A stretch of 64,000 nt of DNA from Porphyromonas gulae DSM 15663 (GTDB taxonomy: Bacteria; Bacteroidota; Bacteroidia; Bacteroidales; Porphyromonadaceae): NCBI RefSeq assembly GCF_000378065.1, contig NZ_KB899151.1, forward strand, positions 25,785-89,784, in the 5' to 3' direction. Positions 23,344 through 32,744 of this stretch are shown here, in pieces. The notes beneath the pieces are model-generated. The model saw nothing but the letters and a program-made list of their open reading frames with translations, made no database searches and was not told the DNA's origin. A program made the position numbers and the translations under genes. How positions within the stretch are numbered: the stretch's first letter is position 1; each line of letters opens with the position of its first letter.

Positions 23344-25611
23344 ATGGGTATTATCTTTACCGCCATTGTCGTATTTCTTTTCGTCCTTGCTGTATTCGAT
23401 TTGATCGTGGGTGTCAGCAACGATGCGGTCAACTTCCTCAATTCTGCCATTGGAGCCAAGGCTGCTCCGTTCAAGATTATCATCGGTGTGGCAGCGTTGG
23501 GGATTTTTTGTGGCGCGGCCATGAACAACGGTATGATGGAGATCGCCCGACACGGGATCTTCAGGCCGGAACATTACACTTTCAGCGAATTGATGGTCGT
23601 ATTCCTGTCGGTGGTGATCACCGACGTCGTCCTTATGGATATGTTCAATTCGCTCGGCATGCCTACCTCTACGACCGTCTCGCTCATTTTCGAGCTCTTA
23701 GGCGGTTCTTTTTTTATGGCCATGACCAAGGTGGGCGGTACGGTCGGCTTTCAGGATCTTCTCAATACGGAGAAAGCACTTTCCGTCATACTGGGTATCT
23801 TCCTTTCGGTGGGTATCGCTTTCTTCTTCGGGATGGTCGTTCAGTATCTGAGTCGATTGCTCTTTACCTTTAATTATAGGAGAAATCTCCGATGGTTGGC
23901 CGGCCTTTTCGGTGGGGTAGCGGTTACATCCATTATTTACTTCATGCTCATCAAGGGACTGAAGGGTGTGTCCTTTATGTCCGAGGAGTCCACCGCTTGG
24001 GTGGCTGCCAATACGGGACGGCTGGTACTGTACTGTCTGGCTGTCTCCATCGTGCTGATGCAGGTGCTCTACTGGCTGCGGGTCAATGTCTTCAAGGTGA
24101 TCGTTCTCTTGGGTACCTTCGCTTTGGCTATGGCTTTTGCCGGCAATGACTTGGTGAACTTCATCGGTGTGCCGCTGGCCGGCTATTCCTCTTATCTGGA
24201 CTTCAATGCCAACGGAAACGGGCAGTACGATACTTATCTGATGGGGGCTTTGAACGAACCGGCTTCTACTCCGGTATATTTCCTCGTGGCTGCCGGTATC
24301 GTAATGGTTTATGCGCTGATTACATCGAAGAAGGCTCACAACGTGATCAAGACTTCGGTGGATCTGGCGCGTCAGGAGGAGGGCGAGGAGATGTTCGGCT
24401 CCTCCGGTTTGGCTCGGAGTATCGTGCGTTTCAGTACCACGACAGCCAATGCCGTGTCCCGTATAATTCCTCGTCCCGTAGGCCGGTGGATAGACAGCCG
24501 CTTCAATCAGGACGAACTGATCATGGCCAAGGGCGCGGCTTTCGATTTGGTGCGCGCTTCGGTCAATCTGGTTCTTGCCGGTCTGCTCATTGCCTTCGGT
24601 ACTTCGCTCAGGCTTCCCCTCTCCACCACCTATGTGGCATTTATGGTGGCGATGGGTAGTTCTTTGGCGGACAGGGCATGGAGCCGGGAGAGCGCGGTAT
24701 TCCGTATCACGGGGGTATTCAGTGTGATAGGCGGTTGGTTTATCGCTGCCGGTGCAGCCTTTATCCTCTGTTTCCTCGTTACGATGGTGAATCATTTCGG
24801 AGGCTATCCGGCGATGGCGGGGATGATCACTCTGGCGATATTCCTGCTTGTCCGTAGTCATATTCGTTTCGATAAGAAGAAAAAGAGCGAAACGAAGGAT
24901 ACCGTCTTTATCGACATGATGGCTTCGCACGACAAAGAAGAGATTTGGCAGCTGCTGGCCAAGCATATTCGTCAGAAGCAGTTGGCTTTGCTCGACTTTG
25001 CCGAGAACAACTATATGCAGATGACCGATGGCTTCATCAACGAAGACCTGAAGAAGCTCCGCCGCTCGATCAACGACCAGAACGCAGAACGGCAGATGCT
25101 CAAGGTGAACCGCCGAAAAGAAACCCTCGGCATCCGTCGGATCGAAGAGGCCAAGTCCGTGGTCAAGAATACATGGTTCCATCTCGGCTGTAATAGTTGT
25201 GAGCAAATCGTATTTTGCCTCAAGCGTATTGCCGAGCCATGCAAGGAGCATGTGGACAACAACTTCAATCCGCTGCCCAAGGTCTGTGTGTCCGAATTTC
25301 TTGCTGCACGCGAAAAGCTCATACTCTATATTAAAGAGGCCAAGCTGATCGTATCCAACGAAACGGATGAAATCTTGGATCCGATGACTTATCGCGGCAA
25401 GGACATCAAGAAAGAGCTTAAGCAGCTTCGCAAGACGCAGCTTAGCCGTATTCAGCAGGGGGCGAGCAGTCTGAAGATTTCCCTCGTCTATCTCAATCTC
25501 TTGCAGGAATCGCAGCAGTTGGTGAACATATTGGACGATCTGATCCACGCCACGGAGAAGCTGTTCGACCCCGTAGCCCAGATCGGAACGGACGAGGAAT
25601 TCTTCAATTGA
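23344..25611 (+). CDS. Inorganic phosphate transporter, PiT family
   Basis: 755 residues. PiT proteins co-transport phosphate, usually as a metal-phosphate complex, with protons or sodium. The N-terminal signature GVSNDAVNFLNSAIGAKAA (about 21-39) and the repeat GNDLVNFIGVPLAGYSS (about 261-277) are the two inverted halves of the transporter, and LPLSTTYVAFMVAMGSS (about 421-437) lies in the second half. There are 10 or more membrane segments over residues 1-515. The last 230 residues are cytoplasmic and helical with repeated heptads, resembling a PhoU-like regulatory region, which makes the protein longer than the usual 400-500. No neighbour belongs to the same pathway. Confidence 0.85.
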   Translation: MGIIFTAIVVFLFVLAVFDLIVGVSNDAVNFLNSAIGAKAAPFKIIIGVAALGIFCGAAMNNGMMEIARHGIFRPEHYTFSELMVVFLSVVITDVVLMDMFNSLGMPTSTTVSLIFELLGGSFFMAMTKVGGTVGFQDLLNTEKALSVILGIFLSVGIAFFFGMVVQYLSRLLFTFNYRRNLRWLAGLFGGVAVTSIIYFMLIKGLKGVSFMSEESTAWVAANTGRLVLYCLAVSIVLMQVLYWLRVNVFKVIVLLGTFALAMAFAGNDLVNFIGVPLAGYSSYLDFNANGNGQYDTYLMGALNEPASTPVYFLVAAGIVMVYALITSKKAHNVIKTSVDLARQEEGEEMFGSSGLARSIVRFSTTTANAVSRIIPRPVGRWIDSRFNQDELIMAKGAAFDLVRASVNLVLAGLLIAFGTSLRLPLSTTYVAFMVAMGSSLADRAWSRESAVFRITGVFSVIGGWFIAAGAAFILCFLVTMVNHFGGYPAMAGMITLAIFLLVRSHIRFDKKKKSETKDTVFIDMMASHDKEEIWQLLAKHIRQKQLALLDFAENNYMQMTDGFINEDLKKLRRSINDQNAERQMLKVNRRKETLGIRRIEEAKSVVKNTWFHLGCNSCEQIVFCLKRIAEPCKEHVDNNFNPLPKVCVSEFLAAREKLILYIKEAKLIVSNETDEILDPMTYRGKDIKKELKQLRKTQLSRIQQGASSLKISLVYLNLLQESQQLVNILDDLIHATEKLFDPVAQIGTDEEFFN

Positions 25612-25721
25612 CGGCAGTCCTCACCGTTTTTTTCTCCTGCACATTCTATCTCGAAATCGCTTGTCGAATACATTTATAAGATGTAATAACGGCGATTTCG
25701 GGATAAATAATTCGTAAAAGC

Positions 25722-25752
25722 TTGTGGGAGAGAAAAAAAATACCTTACTTTG
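25722..25752 (+). promoter_or_regulatory. Candidate promoter of the rpmB operon
   Basis: TTG at 25722-25724 and TTACTTTG at 25745-25752, 20 bases apart, approximate the Bacteroidota promoter. One position (T for A) deviates from TAnnTTTG. Confidence 0.5.
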
Positions 25753-25833
25753 CAACCCGATTATGACCGCTTTATGATGCTACAAGCAGTCCTAAACGAA
25801 CTGGAACGATAAATAACTAATAACGAAATAGCA

Positions 25834-26073
25834 ATGTCAAAGATTTGTCAGATTACCGGCAAAAAGGCAATGGTTGGCAACAACGTTTCTCACTCCAAGA
25901 GAAGGACAAAACGAGTATTCGATGTCAACTTGTTCAGAAAGAAGTTCTATTGGGTAGAACAGGATTGCTGGGTTGTTTTGAGGATATCGGCTGCCGGGCT
26001 GCGCCTCATCAACAAAATCGGTCTCGACGCTGCCATCAAGCGCGCAGCCGAGAAGGGCTTCTTAAACGCATAA
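25834..26073 (+). CDS. rpmB: 50S ribosomal protein L28
   Basis: 79 residues. The start [22 protein letters not shown] and the later [16 protein letters not shown] are typical L28. It has no CxxC zinc pair, so it is the zinc-free form. L28 sits near the E site of the large subunit. It is followed by rpmG with a 19-base gap. Confidence 0.93.
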
Positions 26074-26092
26074 TCAAGGGAGATATTCTGTC

Positions 26093-26281
26093 ATGGCAAA
26101 GAAAGTAAAAGGCAATCGGGTGCAGGTTATCCTTGAATGCACCGAGCATAAGGAAAGTGGTATGCCGGGTATTTCTCGTTACATCACCACCAAGAATAGA
26201 AAAAATACGACTCAGCGTCTGGAACTCAAGAAGTACAACCCCATCCTGAGACGTATGACCCTTCATAAGGAAATCAAATAA
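26093..26281 (+). CDS. rpmG: 50S ribosomal protein L33
   Basis: 62 residues ([20 protein letters not shown], then [16 protein letters not shown]). The zinc-binding cysteine pairs of the C+ form are missing (one Cys only), so this is the zinc-independent form. AAGGGAGA upstream is a usable Shine-Dalgarno site. Second gene of the rpmB-rpmG-DUF4295 operon. Confidence 0.93.
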
Positions 26282-26299
26282 TAAAGAGGAGATCAGACA

Positions 26300-26449
26300 A
26301 TGGCAAAAAAATCGGTTGCAACATTTAAGAAAGGTGATGGCCGTACCTACTCCAAGGTAATCAAGATGGTCAAGTCTCCTAAGACGGGTGCCTATATCTT
26401 CCAGGAAGAGATGGTCCCGAACGAAGCTGTAAAAGACTTCTTTAAGTAA
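26300..26449 (+). CDS. DUF4295 family small protein
   Basis: 49 residues beginning MAKKSVATFKKGDGRTYSKV and ending VPNEAVKDFFK. It is basic and small, like a ribosomal protein, and in Bacteroidota this family is found right after rpmG, as here (18-base gap). AGAGGAGA nine bases before the ATG is a strong Shine-Dalgarno sequence. It is too short for many gene finders. It is probably a ribosome-associated protein by context, but its role is not known. Confidence 0.85.
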   Translation: MAKKSVATFKKGDGRTYSKVIKMVKSPKTGAYIFQEEMVPNEAVKDFFK

Positions 26450-26497
26450 GGATTTTCCTTTTGAATAACATAGAGTGCGATAAGCATTCTCTCTGTG

Positions 26498-26523
26498 AAG
26501 CCCCTCATGATTTGTAGGGGCTT
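26498..26523 (+). terminator. Terminator of the rpmB operon
   Basis: Eight-bp stem AAGCCCCT/AGGGGCTT with a 10-base loop, followed by TATTTTTG-like T-rich sequence, about 50 bases after the DUF4295 gene. Confidence 0.8.
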
Positions 26524-26634
26524 TATTTTTGTCTTTATCCATACAGCAAATAGAGTATTTATCTCTTTCTGGTACGGCCGGAATATCGACTAAGTGGCCT
26601 TGAACGCAAGAGGCTTGATATAACGGGAAAAAGT

Positions 26635-26642
26635 TATTTTTG
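26635..26642 (+). promoter_or_regulatory. Promoter -7 element of the CoA-transferase gene
   Basis: TATTTTTG fits TAnnTTTG. It overlaps the in-frame ATG at 26640, so that ATG cannot be the start and the one at 26715 is preferred. Confidence 0.6.
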
Positions 26643-26714
26643 TCCTCGCAAGAGCAGATTTATCGCTCATCTATCGTCAGTTTAACAAATATCATCAGTA
26701 AGAATATTACCATT

Positions 26715-28010
26715 ATGCAATGGCAAGAACTTTACCAACAGCGTGTCTGCTCGGCAGACGAGGCTGTCGTGAACTCTCTTAAACCGGGAACGAAAGTCGT
26801 ATTCGGTCATGCTGCTGCGGCACCCGTCCGTTTCTCTCAGGCTATGTACCGCCAGCGTGAAAAGCTGGAGAATATCACTGTTTTCCACATGTTGTATTTC
26901 GGTGATGCACCGCACCTCACTCCGGAAATGCGTCCGCATGTACATCCGACGCTCAACTTCCTTGAGGGCAACTCCCGTCCGGCAAGCCGTGACCGTCGTG
27001 TCGATTTCATCCCCTGCCACTTCCACGAGGTGCCGGAACTGTTTCGTCAGGGATTCTTTCCATTGGATGTAGCCGTAGTACAGGTATCTACTCCTAACGA
27101 AGAGGGTTATTGCTCTTTCGGAGTTTCCTGCGACTACACAAAGGCTGCCGCCGAGTGCGCTCCGGTAGTCGTAGCCGAGGTGAACAAGCAAATGCCGTTC
27201 ATCGGTGGAGAAAACCTGATTCACGTCTCCAAGCTGACCCATATCATCGAAGTGGACGAGCCGATTGCAGAAGTATTGCCTCCTGCTATCAGCGACCTCG
27301 AACTGAGGATAGGTCAGAATTGTGCCTCATTGATCAAAGACGGCGACACCCTCCAGTTGGGTATCGGCGGCATCCCCGATGCTGTGTTGCGTGCGTTGGA
27401 AGGGCATAAAGACCTCGGTATTCACACGGAAATGTTTACCGACGGAGTGATGCGTATGATTCGCAAAGGGATTATCAACGGGAAGAAAAAAACATTGCAC
27501 CCCGAGAAAGTCGTTACCTCGCTGATCTTCGGATCGAAAGAATTGTACGACTTTGTCAATAACAATCCGATGATAGAATGCTATTCGGTGGACTATACCA
27601 ACAATCCCGATGTTATCGGCAAGAATGACCGCATGGTTTCCATCAATTCCTGCTTGGAGATGGACCTTATGGGCCAGGCAGCATCGGAGTCGATCGGGTA
27701 CGAGCAGTTCAGCGGATCCGGAGGACAAGTCGATTTCCTTCGTGGGGCCAAGCGTTCCAAGGGAGGTATCTCCATTATGGCTTTCCCCAGTACGGCCAAG
27801 AAAGGGACTGAGAGTCGCATCGTTCCCATCCTGAAAGAAGGTGCTTGTGTCACGACCGGTCGTAACGAAGTGGACTATGTGGTGACGGAATATGGCGTAG
27901 CGCGTCTGCGTGGTGCCACGCTTCGTCAGCGTGCTGAAGCCTTGACCGCGATAGCGCATCCTGATTTCCGCCCGGCCCTTGAGGAGGAAATCCGCCGACG
28001 TTTCGAGTAA
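26715..28010 (+). CDS. 4-hydroxybutyrate-type CoA-transferase (acetyl-CoA hydrolase/transferase family)
   Basis: 431 residues from ATG 26715 (MQWQELYQQRV). The enzyme moves CoA between acetyl-CoA and an acid such as 4-hydroxybutyrate or butyrate, through a glutamyl-CoA intermediate. Family features are GIGGIPDAVLRAL (about 216-228), the segment FTDGVMRM, the conserved SGSGGQVDFLRGA (about 334-346) and the C-terminal VVTEYGVARLRG (about 390-401). P. gingivalis makes butyrate from amino acids through 4-hydroxybutyrate. I recall several CoA-transferase paralogues in this species, and I cannot say which one this is. It stands alone, with its own promoter and terminator. Confidence 0.85.
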   Translation: MQWQELYQQRVCSADEAVVNSLKPGTKVVFGHAAAAPVRFSQAMYRQREKLENITVFHMLYFGDAPHLTPEMRPHVHPTLNFLEGNSRPASRDRRVDFIPCHFHEVPELFRQGFFPLDVAVVQVSTPNEEGYCSFGVSCDYTKAAAECAPVVVAEVNKQMPFIGGENLIHVSKLTHIIEVDEPIAEVLPPAISDLELRIGQNCASLIKDGDTLQLGIGGIPDAVLRALEGHKDLGIHTEMFTDGVMRMIRKGIINGKKKTLHPEKVVTSLIFGSKELYDFVNNNPMIECYSVDYTNNPDVIGKNDRMVSINSCLEMDLMGQAASESIGYEQFSGSGGQVDFLRGAKRSKGGISIMAFPSTAKKGTESRIVPILKEGACVTTGRNEVDYVVTEYGVARLRGATLRQRAEALTAIAHPDFRPALEEEIRRRFE

Positions 28011-28045
28011 TTGGAAAGATCATAAAGGCCTGTAATAGGCTGTTT

Positions 28046-28079
28046 CGGAGCCATGTACACAGCGTTGTACATGGCTCCG
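28046..28079 (+). terminator. Terminator of the CoA-transferase gene
   Basis: Perfect 14-bp stem CGGAGCCATGTACA/TGTACATGGCTCCG with a six-base loop, then TTGTGTTT. Confidence 0.85.
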
Positions 28080-28177
28080 TTGTGTTTAAGTCTAATGGTT
28101 GTAGGAAGGACCCCGGGAAGTTGGATTGGATGGATAGCGATAATATCCGATACAACCGGCAGAAGGAACCAGGGCGT

Positions 28178-29197
28178 CTAACGGCGAATTTTGCCGGTGG
28201 CGCGTGCCCAACGAATGGTCTCGGCCAAACCCTGCTCCAGATTATAGCGAGGAGAAAAACCGATTGCCCTGATCGGAGAAGAGTCGCACCGCCAGTTGCG
28301 TTGGGCTATGATGGCGTATTTATCAAGGTTGAGCGGTGTCAATGTGCCGCTGAGGTCTGCCCATTTTTGACCGATGTAGCAGGCGGTTTTTACTAAAGGC
28401 AGGGGAATGCGCAAATGGCATACGTTTTTTCGGCCGAGCAGGCGTTGGATCATCCGTCCGAACTCTATATCTGTGTATTCTTTTCCGTCCGAAACAATGT
28501 ACTTCTGCCCTGCTGCATCGGGGTGTTCGGCTGCGGTGAAAACCGCTGAAGCCAGATCCTCTGCGTAAATAAAAGTGAGTGTCTGCGGCGTACTGCCCGT
28601 GGAGAAATCGAATCCCTGATCGACGCTGCGGATTGCCATCAGATAGTCTTGGTCGTGAGGACCGTAAACTCCTGTGGGTTGTATTATGGTATAGGGTATT
28701 TTGGCAAAGGTTTGCACATATTGCTCTGCCAGCAACTTGCTCTCTCCATAGGCAGTCGTAGGATCGGGGACGGAAGAGGAGGAAAGAGGTTGGCAGTCAT
28801 CGGGAGGAGCTCCATAGCTGCCCATACTGCTCATCAGGACAAAGCGTTCGGGACAGTGCTTTGCCCCCTGTAATCCTATCAGAAAACGCTTGGTCTGCTC
28901 TGCATTGATCTCTCTGAAAAGAGAGGTGTCCCGAGCTTTGGTTATACCCGCATTGTGGATAACCAAGTGCCATGCGGATTCACCTTCGGGAGCCGTCTCG
29001 TCAGCCAAGCGAGCAATATCGGACAGATCGTGGTAGTTGATCTCTACAAACCGGATCCGGCTGTCTGTCAGGCGTGAGCGATCGCTGTGGGGACGCACAG
29101 CCGCCCACACTTCATATTGACGGCGCAGGGCTTCTTCGACCAAATAGCCGCCGATGAAGCCCGTTGCCCCCGTGATGAGAACTCGCTTGTCCCCCAC
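28178..29197 (-). CDS. NAD-dependent epimerase/dehydratase (extended SDR)
   Basis: 339 residues. The Rossmann start RVLITGATGFIGGYLVEEAL has the GxxGxxG motif, and YGESKLLAEQY (about 169-179) supplies the catalytic Tyr and Lys; VLMSSMGSYG before it carries the Ser. Members act on nucleotide sugars, or in some cases on dihydroflavonol- or steroid-like substrates. The substrate cannot be told here. It follows the YitT gene by four bases and is the last gene of the glnS operon. Confidence 0.85.
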   Translation of the reverse strand: MGDKRVLITGATGFIGGYLVEEALRRQYEVWAAVRPHSDRSRLTDSRIRFVEINYHDLSDIARLADETAPEGESAWHLVIHNAGITKARDTSLFREINAEQTKRFLIGLQGAKHCPERFVLMSSMGSYGAPPDDCQPLSSSSVPDPTTAYGESKLLAEQYVQTFAKIPYTIIQPTGVYGPHDQDYLMAIRSVDQGFDFSTGSTPQTLTFIYAEDLASAVFTAAEHPDAAGQKYIVSDGKEYTDIEFGRMIQRLLGRKNVCHLRIPLPLVKTACYIGQKWADLSGTLTPLNLDKYAIIAQRNWRCDSSPIRAIGFSPRYNLEQGLAETIRWARATGKIRR

Positions 29198-29201
29198 GTT
29201 G

Positions 29202-30137
29202 TTATTTCCTTATTGCTTGGAATCCTTCCCCATATACCCCTCTCACTACGGATTCGGATACAAAGGCTTTGGGGTCGATCTCCTGAATGATTCTGTGGAT
29301 GGATAGGCTTTGTGTCTTGCGTGCAACGACCACAAGGACTTTACAAGGTTGGCCGGAATAGCCTCCTGTAGCATCCAGCAGGGTGCACCCCCTTTTGATA
29401 CGCTCCTGAATGGCATTGCTGAGCTCTTCGTTTTTGAGACTGAAGATGAGGAATTGCACGGACTGTCTATTCGAATTGAGATACCAATCCAAGGCCGTAG
29501 ATACGAGGATAACCTCTACGGCAGAATAGATAAGCAGGTTGAAAGCGTCGGAAGGTGACTTGCCGGCGATGTAGACATTGACCAGATACGAGCACAAAAT
29601 AATGGTACAGTCCACCAGTAGAATGGCGCGCCCGAACGACATGTTCTTGTACTTGTTCATGATGGCTACGATAATATCGGTACCGCCCGTACTGGAGTTC
29701 ACGGAGAACACTACCGCAATCCCCAGACCGCTAAGAATGGAGCCGATCACCAGTGCTAAGGCCGGTTCGTCCGGCAGTAGGAGAGGGGTAAAAACTTTTG
29801 CGCCATTGACGATCTCCGTGACGACCAGATACTCTTCACCGATCGGGATGATAATGGCCAGTACGACCACGCTTATGACCGTCTTGACCATGAAACGCCA
29901 TCCCAAGAAGATCAGAGCGAGTACTGCTAATCCCACATTGATGATATTGTACGGTATCGCAGCCGGAATACCCGTGGCTATTTTGATCAGAGTGGAGATA
30001 CCGGCCAATCCTCCCGTGGTGATTCCTTGGGAAAGGATGAAGCCCGTCCACGCAAAAGCATAGATGGAGCATCCCAGAATAATAAGGATGTAGTCGTGGA
30101 CTTTGTAATAGAGTTTTGAAGTTTTTGTAAGAGCCAT
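29202..30137 (-). CDS. YitT family membrane protein
   Basis: 311 residues. There are five or six membrane segments in residues 15-205 (HDYILIILGCSIYAFAWTGF; VISVVVLAIIIPIG; IGSILSGLGIAVVF). The motif FILSQGITTGGLAGISTLI (about 33-51) and SVNSSTGGTDIIVAIMN (about 145-161) are the two repeats of the family. The C-terminal soluble domain (from about 225) is the DUF2179 type, with KVLVVVARKTQSLSIHRII. Function unknown; YitT proteins are widespread. The order is DedA, YitT, epimerase on the minus strand, 65 bases after the DedA gene. Confidence 0.82.
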   Translation of the reverse strand: MALTKTSKLYYKVHDYILIILGCSIYAFAWTGFILSQGITTGGLAGISTLIKIATGIPAAIPYNIINVGLAVLALIFLGWRFMVKTVISVVVLAIIIPIGEEYLVVTEIVNGAKVFTPLLLPDEPALALVIGSILSGLGIAVVFSVNSSTGGTDIIVAIMNKYKNMSFGRAILLVDCTIILCSYLVNVYIAGKSPSDAFNLLIYSAVEVILVSTALDWYLNSNRQSVQFLIFSLKNEELSNAIQERIKRGCTLLDATGGYSGQPCKVLVVVARKTQSLSIHRIIQEIDPKAFVSESVVRGVYGEGFQAIRK

Positions 30138-30202
30138 AGCGATGATTATTTTCTTGTCTGTATCTTCTATTGGTTGAATCCTGAGTGGAGCGAAGAAGGA
30201 GT

Positions 30203-30850
30203 TCAGTTCCCTTTCCGTGCCGAACGTCGTTTTTTCTTGTAGAACATTATCAGGAGCACTACGACAACGACTCCCATTATGGAGAACCCGATTTCGTGGC
30301 TGTATTTATTGACTTTCTCCAAAAGTTGCTCCTGCGTTTCTATGCCGGGCACCTTGGCCAGATTATAGCCTATCGCCGCCAATATACAGTTCCAAATGCC
30401 GGCTCCGAGCATGGTGTAAGAGATGAAGGGGAGAAACTTCATGCGTGCCAGCCCTGCCGGTATGGAAATCAACTGTCTGACGGCAGGAATCAGTCGGCCT
30501 ACCAGCGTGGAGACAGCTCCGTTCTTGTCGAAGTATTGCTCTGCATACCGTACTTTCTCCTCGTTGATCAGACACAAATGCCCGAACTTACTGTTGGCAA
30601 ATGCGTAGACGATAGGACGGCCGAGCCATAGAGCCAGTACATAGTTCACGGCAGCTCCTATTCCGGCACCGATGGTGGCGAACAGGATCACGAGGAAAAC
30701 GTTCAGCCCATTTTGCCCCGTGGCGGCCATCCATGCAGCCGGGGGCACAATAATCTCTGACGGGAACGGAATAAACGAACTCTCGATGGCCATCAAAAAC
30801 ATGATAGTCCAATAGTTCAGGTGCGCAAGGCACCACTGAATAAATCCCAT
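30203..30850 (-). CDS. DedA family membrane protein
   Basis: 215 residues with five or so membrane helices. Conserved DedA features are present: IESSFIPFPSEIIVPPAAWM with the acidic residue near the start (about 22-41), GAGIGAAVNYVLALWLGR, and RLIPAVRQLISIPAGLARM (about 131-149), the Arg-rich re-entrant motif. DedA proteins are linked to lipid (undecaprenyl or phospholipid) flipping and to pH and membrane integrity. It starts 24 bases after glnS stops, so it probably shares its transcript. Confidence 0.87.
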   Translation of the reverse strand: MGFIQWCLAHLNYWTIMFLMAIESSFIPFPSEIIVPPAAWMAATGQNGLNVFLVILFATIGAGIGAAVNYVLALWLGRPIVYAFANSKFGHLCLINEEKVRYAEQYFDKNGAVSTLVGRLIPAVRQLISIPAGLARMKFLPFISYTMLGAGIWNCILAAIGYNLAKVPGIETQEQLLEKVNKYSHEIGFSIMGVVVVVLLIMFYKKKRRSARKGN

Positions 30851-30874
30851 AGGTGCGAGTGAGATAAAAGTTCT

Positions 30875-32575
30875 TTATGCGTTCTTTTGGGCTTTCTGCC
30901 AAGAATCTTTCAGCGAAACCGTGCGGTTGAAAACCAATGCCCCCGGACGGCTATCCGGATCCACCGTGAAGTAACCTATGCGCTGGAATTGGAAGTGCGA
31001 TCCCGGAGCGGCATCTGCGAGGAAAGGCTCCACGCGACAGTTTTTCAGCACCTTGAGAGAATCCGGATTCAGCATCTCGGCCAGAGTCTTGTCTTTGATG
31101 TCCGACGGGTTTTCGTCAGTGAAGAGCCGATCGTACAGTCGTACCTCTGCTGGCAGACTGTGCTGTGCCGATACCCAATGGATGGTGCCCTTTACCTTGC
31201 GGTTGCTCTCAGGCATACCGGAGAGCGTCAGCGGATCGTACTCGGCATATACTTCCACGACATTTCCTTCCTCGTCCTTTTTGCATCCCGTACAACGGAC
31301 TATGTAAGAGCTCTTCAAGCGTACTTCCTGCCCGGGCGTCATTCGGAAGTATTTCTTGGGAGCATCCTCCATGAAATCCTCCCTCTCTATGTACAGTTCG
31401 CGAGCGAAAGTAATCGTATGTACGCCGGCAGACTCATCTTCCGGATTGTTCACGGCAGCCATCTCTTCCGTCTTGTCCTCGGGATAGTTCGTGATCACCA
31501 GCTTGATCGGATCTATTACACCGGAAACCCTTGTGGCACGCTTATTCAAGTCCTCCCGGACAGCATGCTCCAGAAGGGCTACGTCTATAATGCCATCGTA
31601 TTTGGTATAGCCTATTTTGTCTATGAAGTTGCGGATCGACTCCGGTGTGTAGCCACGACGGCGATAGCCGCACAAAGTAGGCATACGGGGATCGTCCCAG
31701 CCCGATACCAGCCCGTCTTTGACGAGCTGGAGCAGCTTGCGCTTGCTCATCATCGTATAGGTCAGATTCAGGCGGTTGAACTCTATCTGACGCGGTGCAT
31801 AGCTGTCTTTCCTGAGCAGCTCGATAAAGTAATTGTAGAGGGGACGATGCACCTCGAATTCGAGGGTGCAGATCGAATGCGTGACTCCTTCGAAATAATC
31901 GCTCTGGCCGTGAGCAAAGTCGTACATCGGGTAGACATTCCATTCGTTGCCCGTACGATGATGTGGATGCTTGATGATGCGATAGATAATCGGATCTCGG
32001 AAGTGCATATTGGACGAAGCCATATCGATCTTGGCACGCAGGGTCATGGCACCTTCTTCGAACTCTCCGGCATTCATTCGACGGAAGAGGTCGAGGCTCT
32101 CTTCTGCCGGACGATCGCGGAACGGACTGGCCGTGCCGGGCACAGTCGGGCTACCCTTCTGTGCGGCGATCTGCTCGGCTGTCTGCTCATCCACATAAGC
32201 GTGTCCCTCGCGAATCAATCGCTCGGCGAAGTCGTACAATTCCTGAAAATAGTCGGAAGCATAGTAGATATTGCCCCAGTGGAAGCCAAGCCATTCTATA
32301 TCTTCTCTGATGGCATCCACGTACTCCACGTCCTCTTTCACCGGATTGGTGTCGTCGAAGCGCAGGTTGCAGACGCCTCCGTATCGCTGAGCTATACCGA
32401 AGTCTATGCAGATAGCTTTGGCATGGCCGATATGGAGATAGCCGTTGGGTTCCGGAGGGAAACGTGTCTGGATTCGACCGTCATTCTTCCCTTCGGACAG
32501 GTCCGATTCCACGATTTGCTCGATGAAGTTAAGACTCTTCTTTTCCTCTATGCCACTGTTCTTATTTTCGTTCAT
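30875..32575 (-). CDS. glnS: Glutaminyl-tRNA synthetase
   Basis: 566 residues, close to the usual 550. It charges tRNA-Gln with glutamine. The HIGH motif is in FPPEPNGYLHIGHAKAIC (about 40-57) and the KMSKS loop is MMSKRKLLQLV (about 275-285), with NLRFDDTNPVKEDVEYVDAI between them. The C-terminal beta-barrel anticodon-binding domains follow to the end. Its presence means Gln-tRNA is made directly. First gene of a probable operon with DedA, YitT and epimerase, with a -7 element at 32614-32621. Confidence 0.95.
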   Translation of the reverse strand: MNENKNSGIEEKKSLNFIEQIVESDLSEGKNDGRIQTRFPPEPNGYLHIGHAKAICIDFGIAQRYGGVCNLRFDDTNPVKEDVEYVDAIREDIEWLGFHWGNIYYASDYFQELYDFAERLIREGHAYVDEQTAEQIAAQKGSPTVPGTASPFRDRPAEESLDLFRRMNAGEFEEGAMTLRAKIDMASSNMHFRDPIIYRIIKHPHHRTGNEWNVYPMYDFAHGQSDYFEGVTHSICTLEFEVHRPLYNYFIELLRKDSYAPRQIEFNRLNLTYTMMSKRKLLQLVKDGLVSGWDDPRMPTLCGYRRRGYTPESIRNFIDKIGYTKYDGIIDVALLEHAVREDLNKRATRVSGVIDPIKLVITNYPEDKTEEMAAVNNPEDESAGVHTITFARELYIEREDFMEDAPKKYFRMTPGQEVRLKSSYIVRCTGCKKDEEGNVVEVYAEYDPLTLSGMPESNRKVKGTIHWVSAQHSLPAEVRLYDRLFTDENPSDIKDKTLAEMLNPDSLKVLKNCRVEPFLADAAPGSHFQFQRIGYFTVDPDSRPGALVFNRTVSLKDSWQKAQKNA

Positions 32576-32613
32576 ATCAATCCGTCTTGCTTGTCCTTAT
32601 TTACATTAGTGAA

Positions 32614-32621
32614 CAAAGGTA
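32614..32621 (-). promoter_or_regulatory. Promoter -7 element of the glnS operon
   Basis: TACCTTTG on the minus strand matches TAnnTTTG, 38 bases before the glnS ATG. Confidence 0.55.
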
Positions 32622-32662
32622 ATGATATTGGGACATAAAATAATCACGGGGCAATCCGCAAA

Positions 32663-32697
32663 GGGGCTGCGCTAAAACCGAATTCTGACACAGCCCC
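32663..32697. repeat. Inverted repeat resembling an insertion-sequence end
   Basis: GGGGCTG at 32663-32669 pairs with CAGCCCC at 32691-32697. The right half, GAATTCTGACACAGCCCC, is nearly the reverse complement of the left end of the IS at 63383 (GGGGCTGTGTCAAAATTC). It may be a terminator for the upstream transporter or a solo IS end. Confidence 0.45.
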
Positions 32698-32744
32698 AAA
32701 CGAATCGGCGTTCAGCGGAGAGAAACTTTTGTGCCCGTGCTAAA

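Noticed and set aside
26640..26714. A longer start for the CoA-transferase at 26640
   Set aside because: The ATG overlaps a TAnnTTTG promoter element and the added residues do not match the family.
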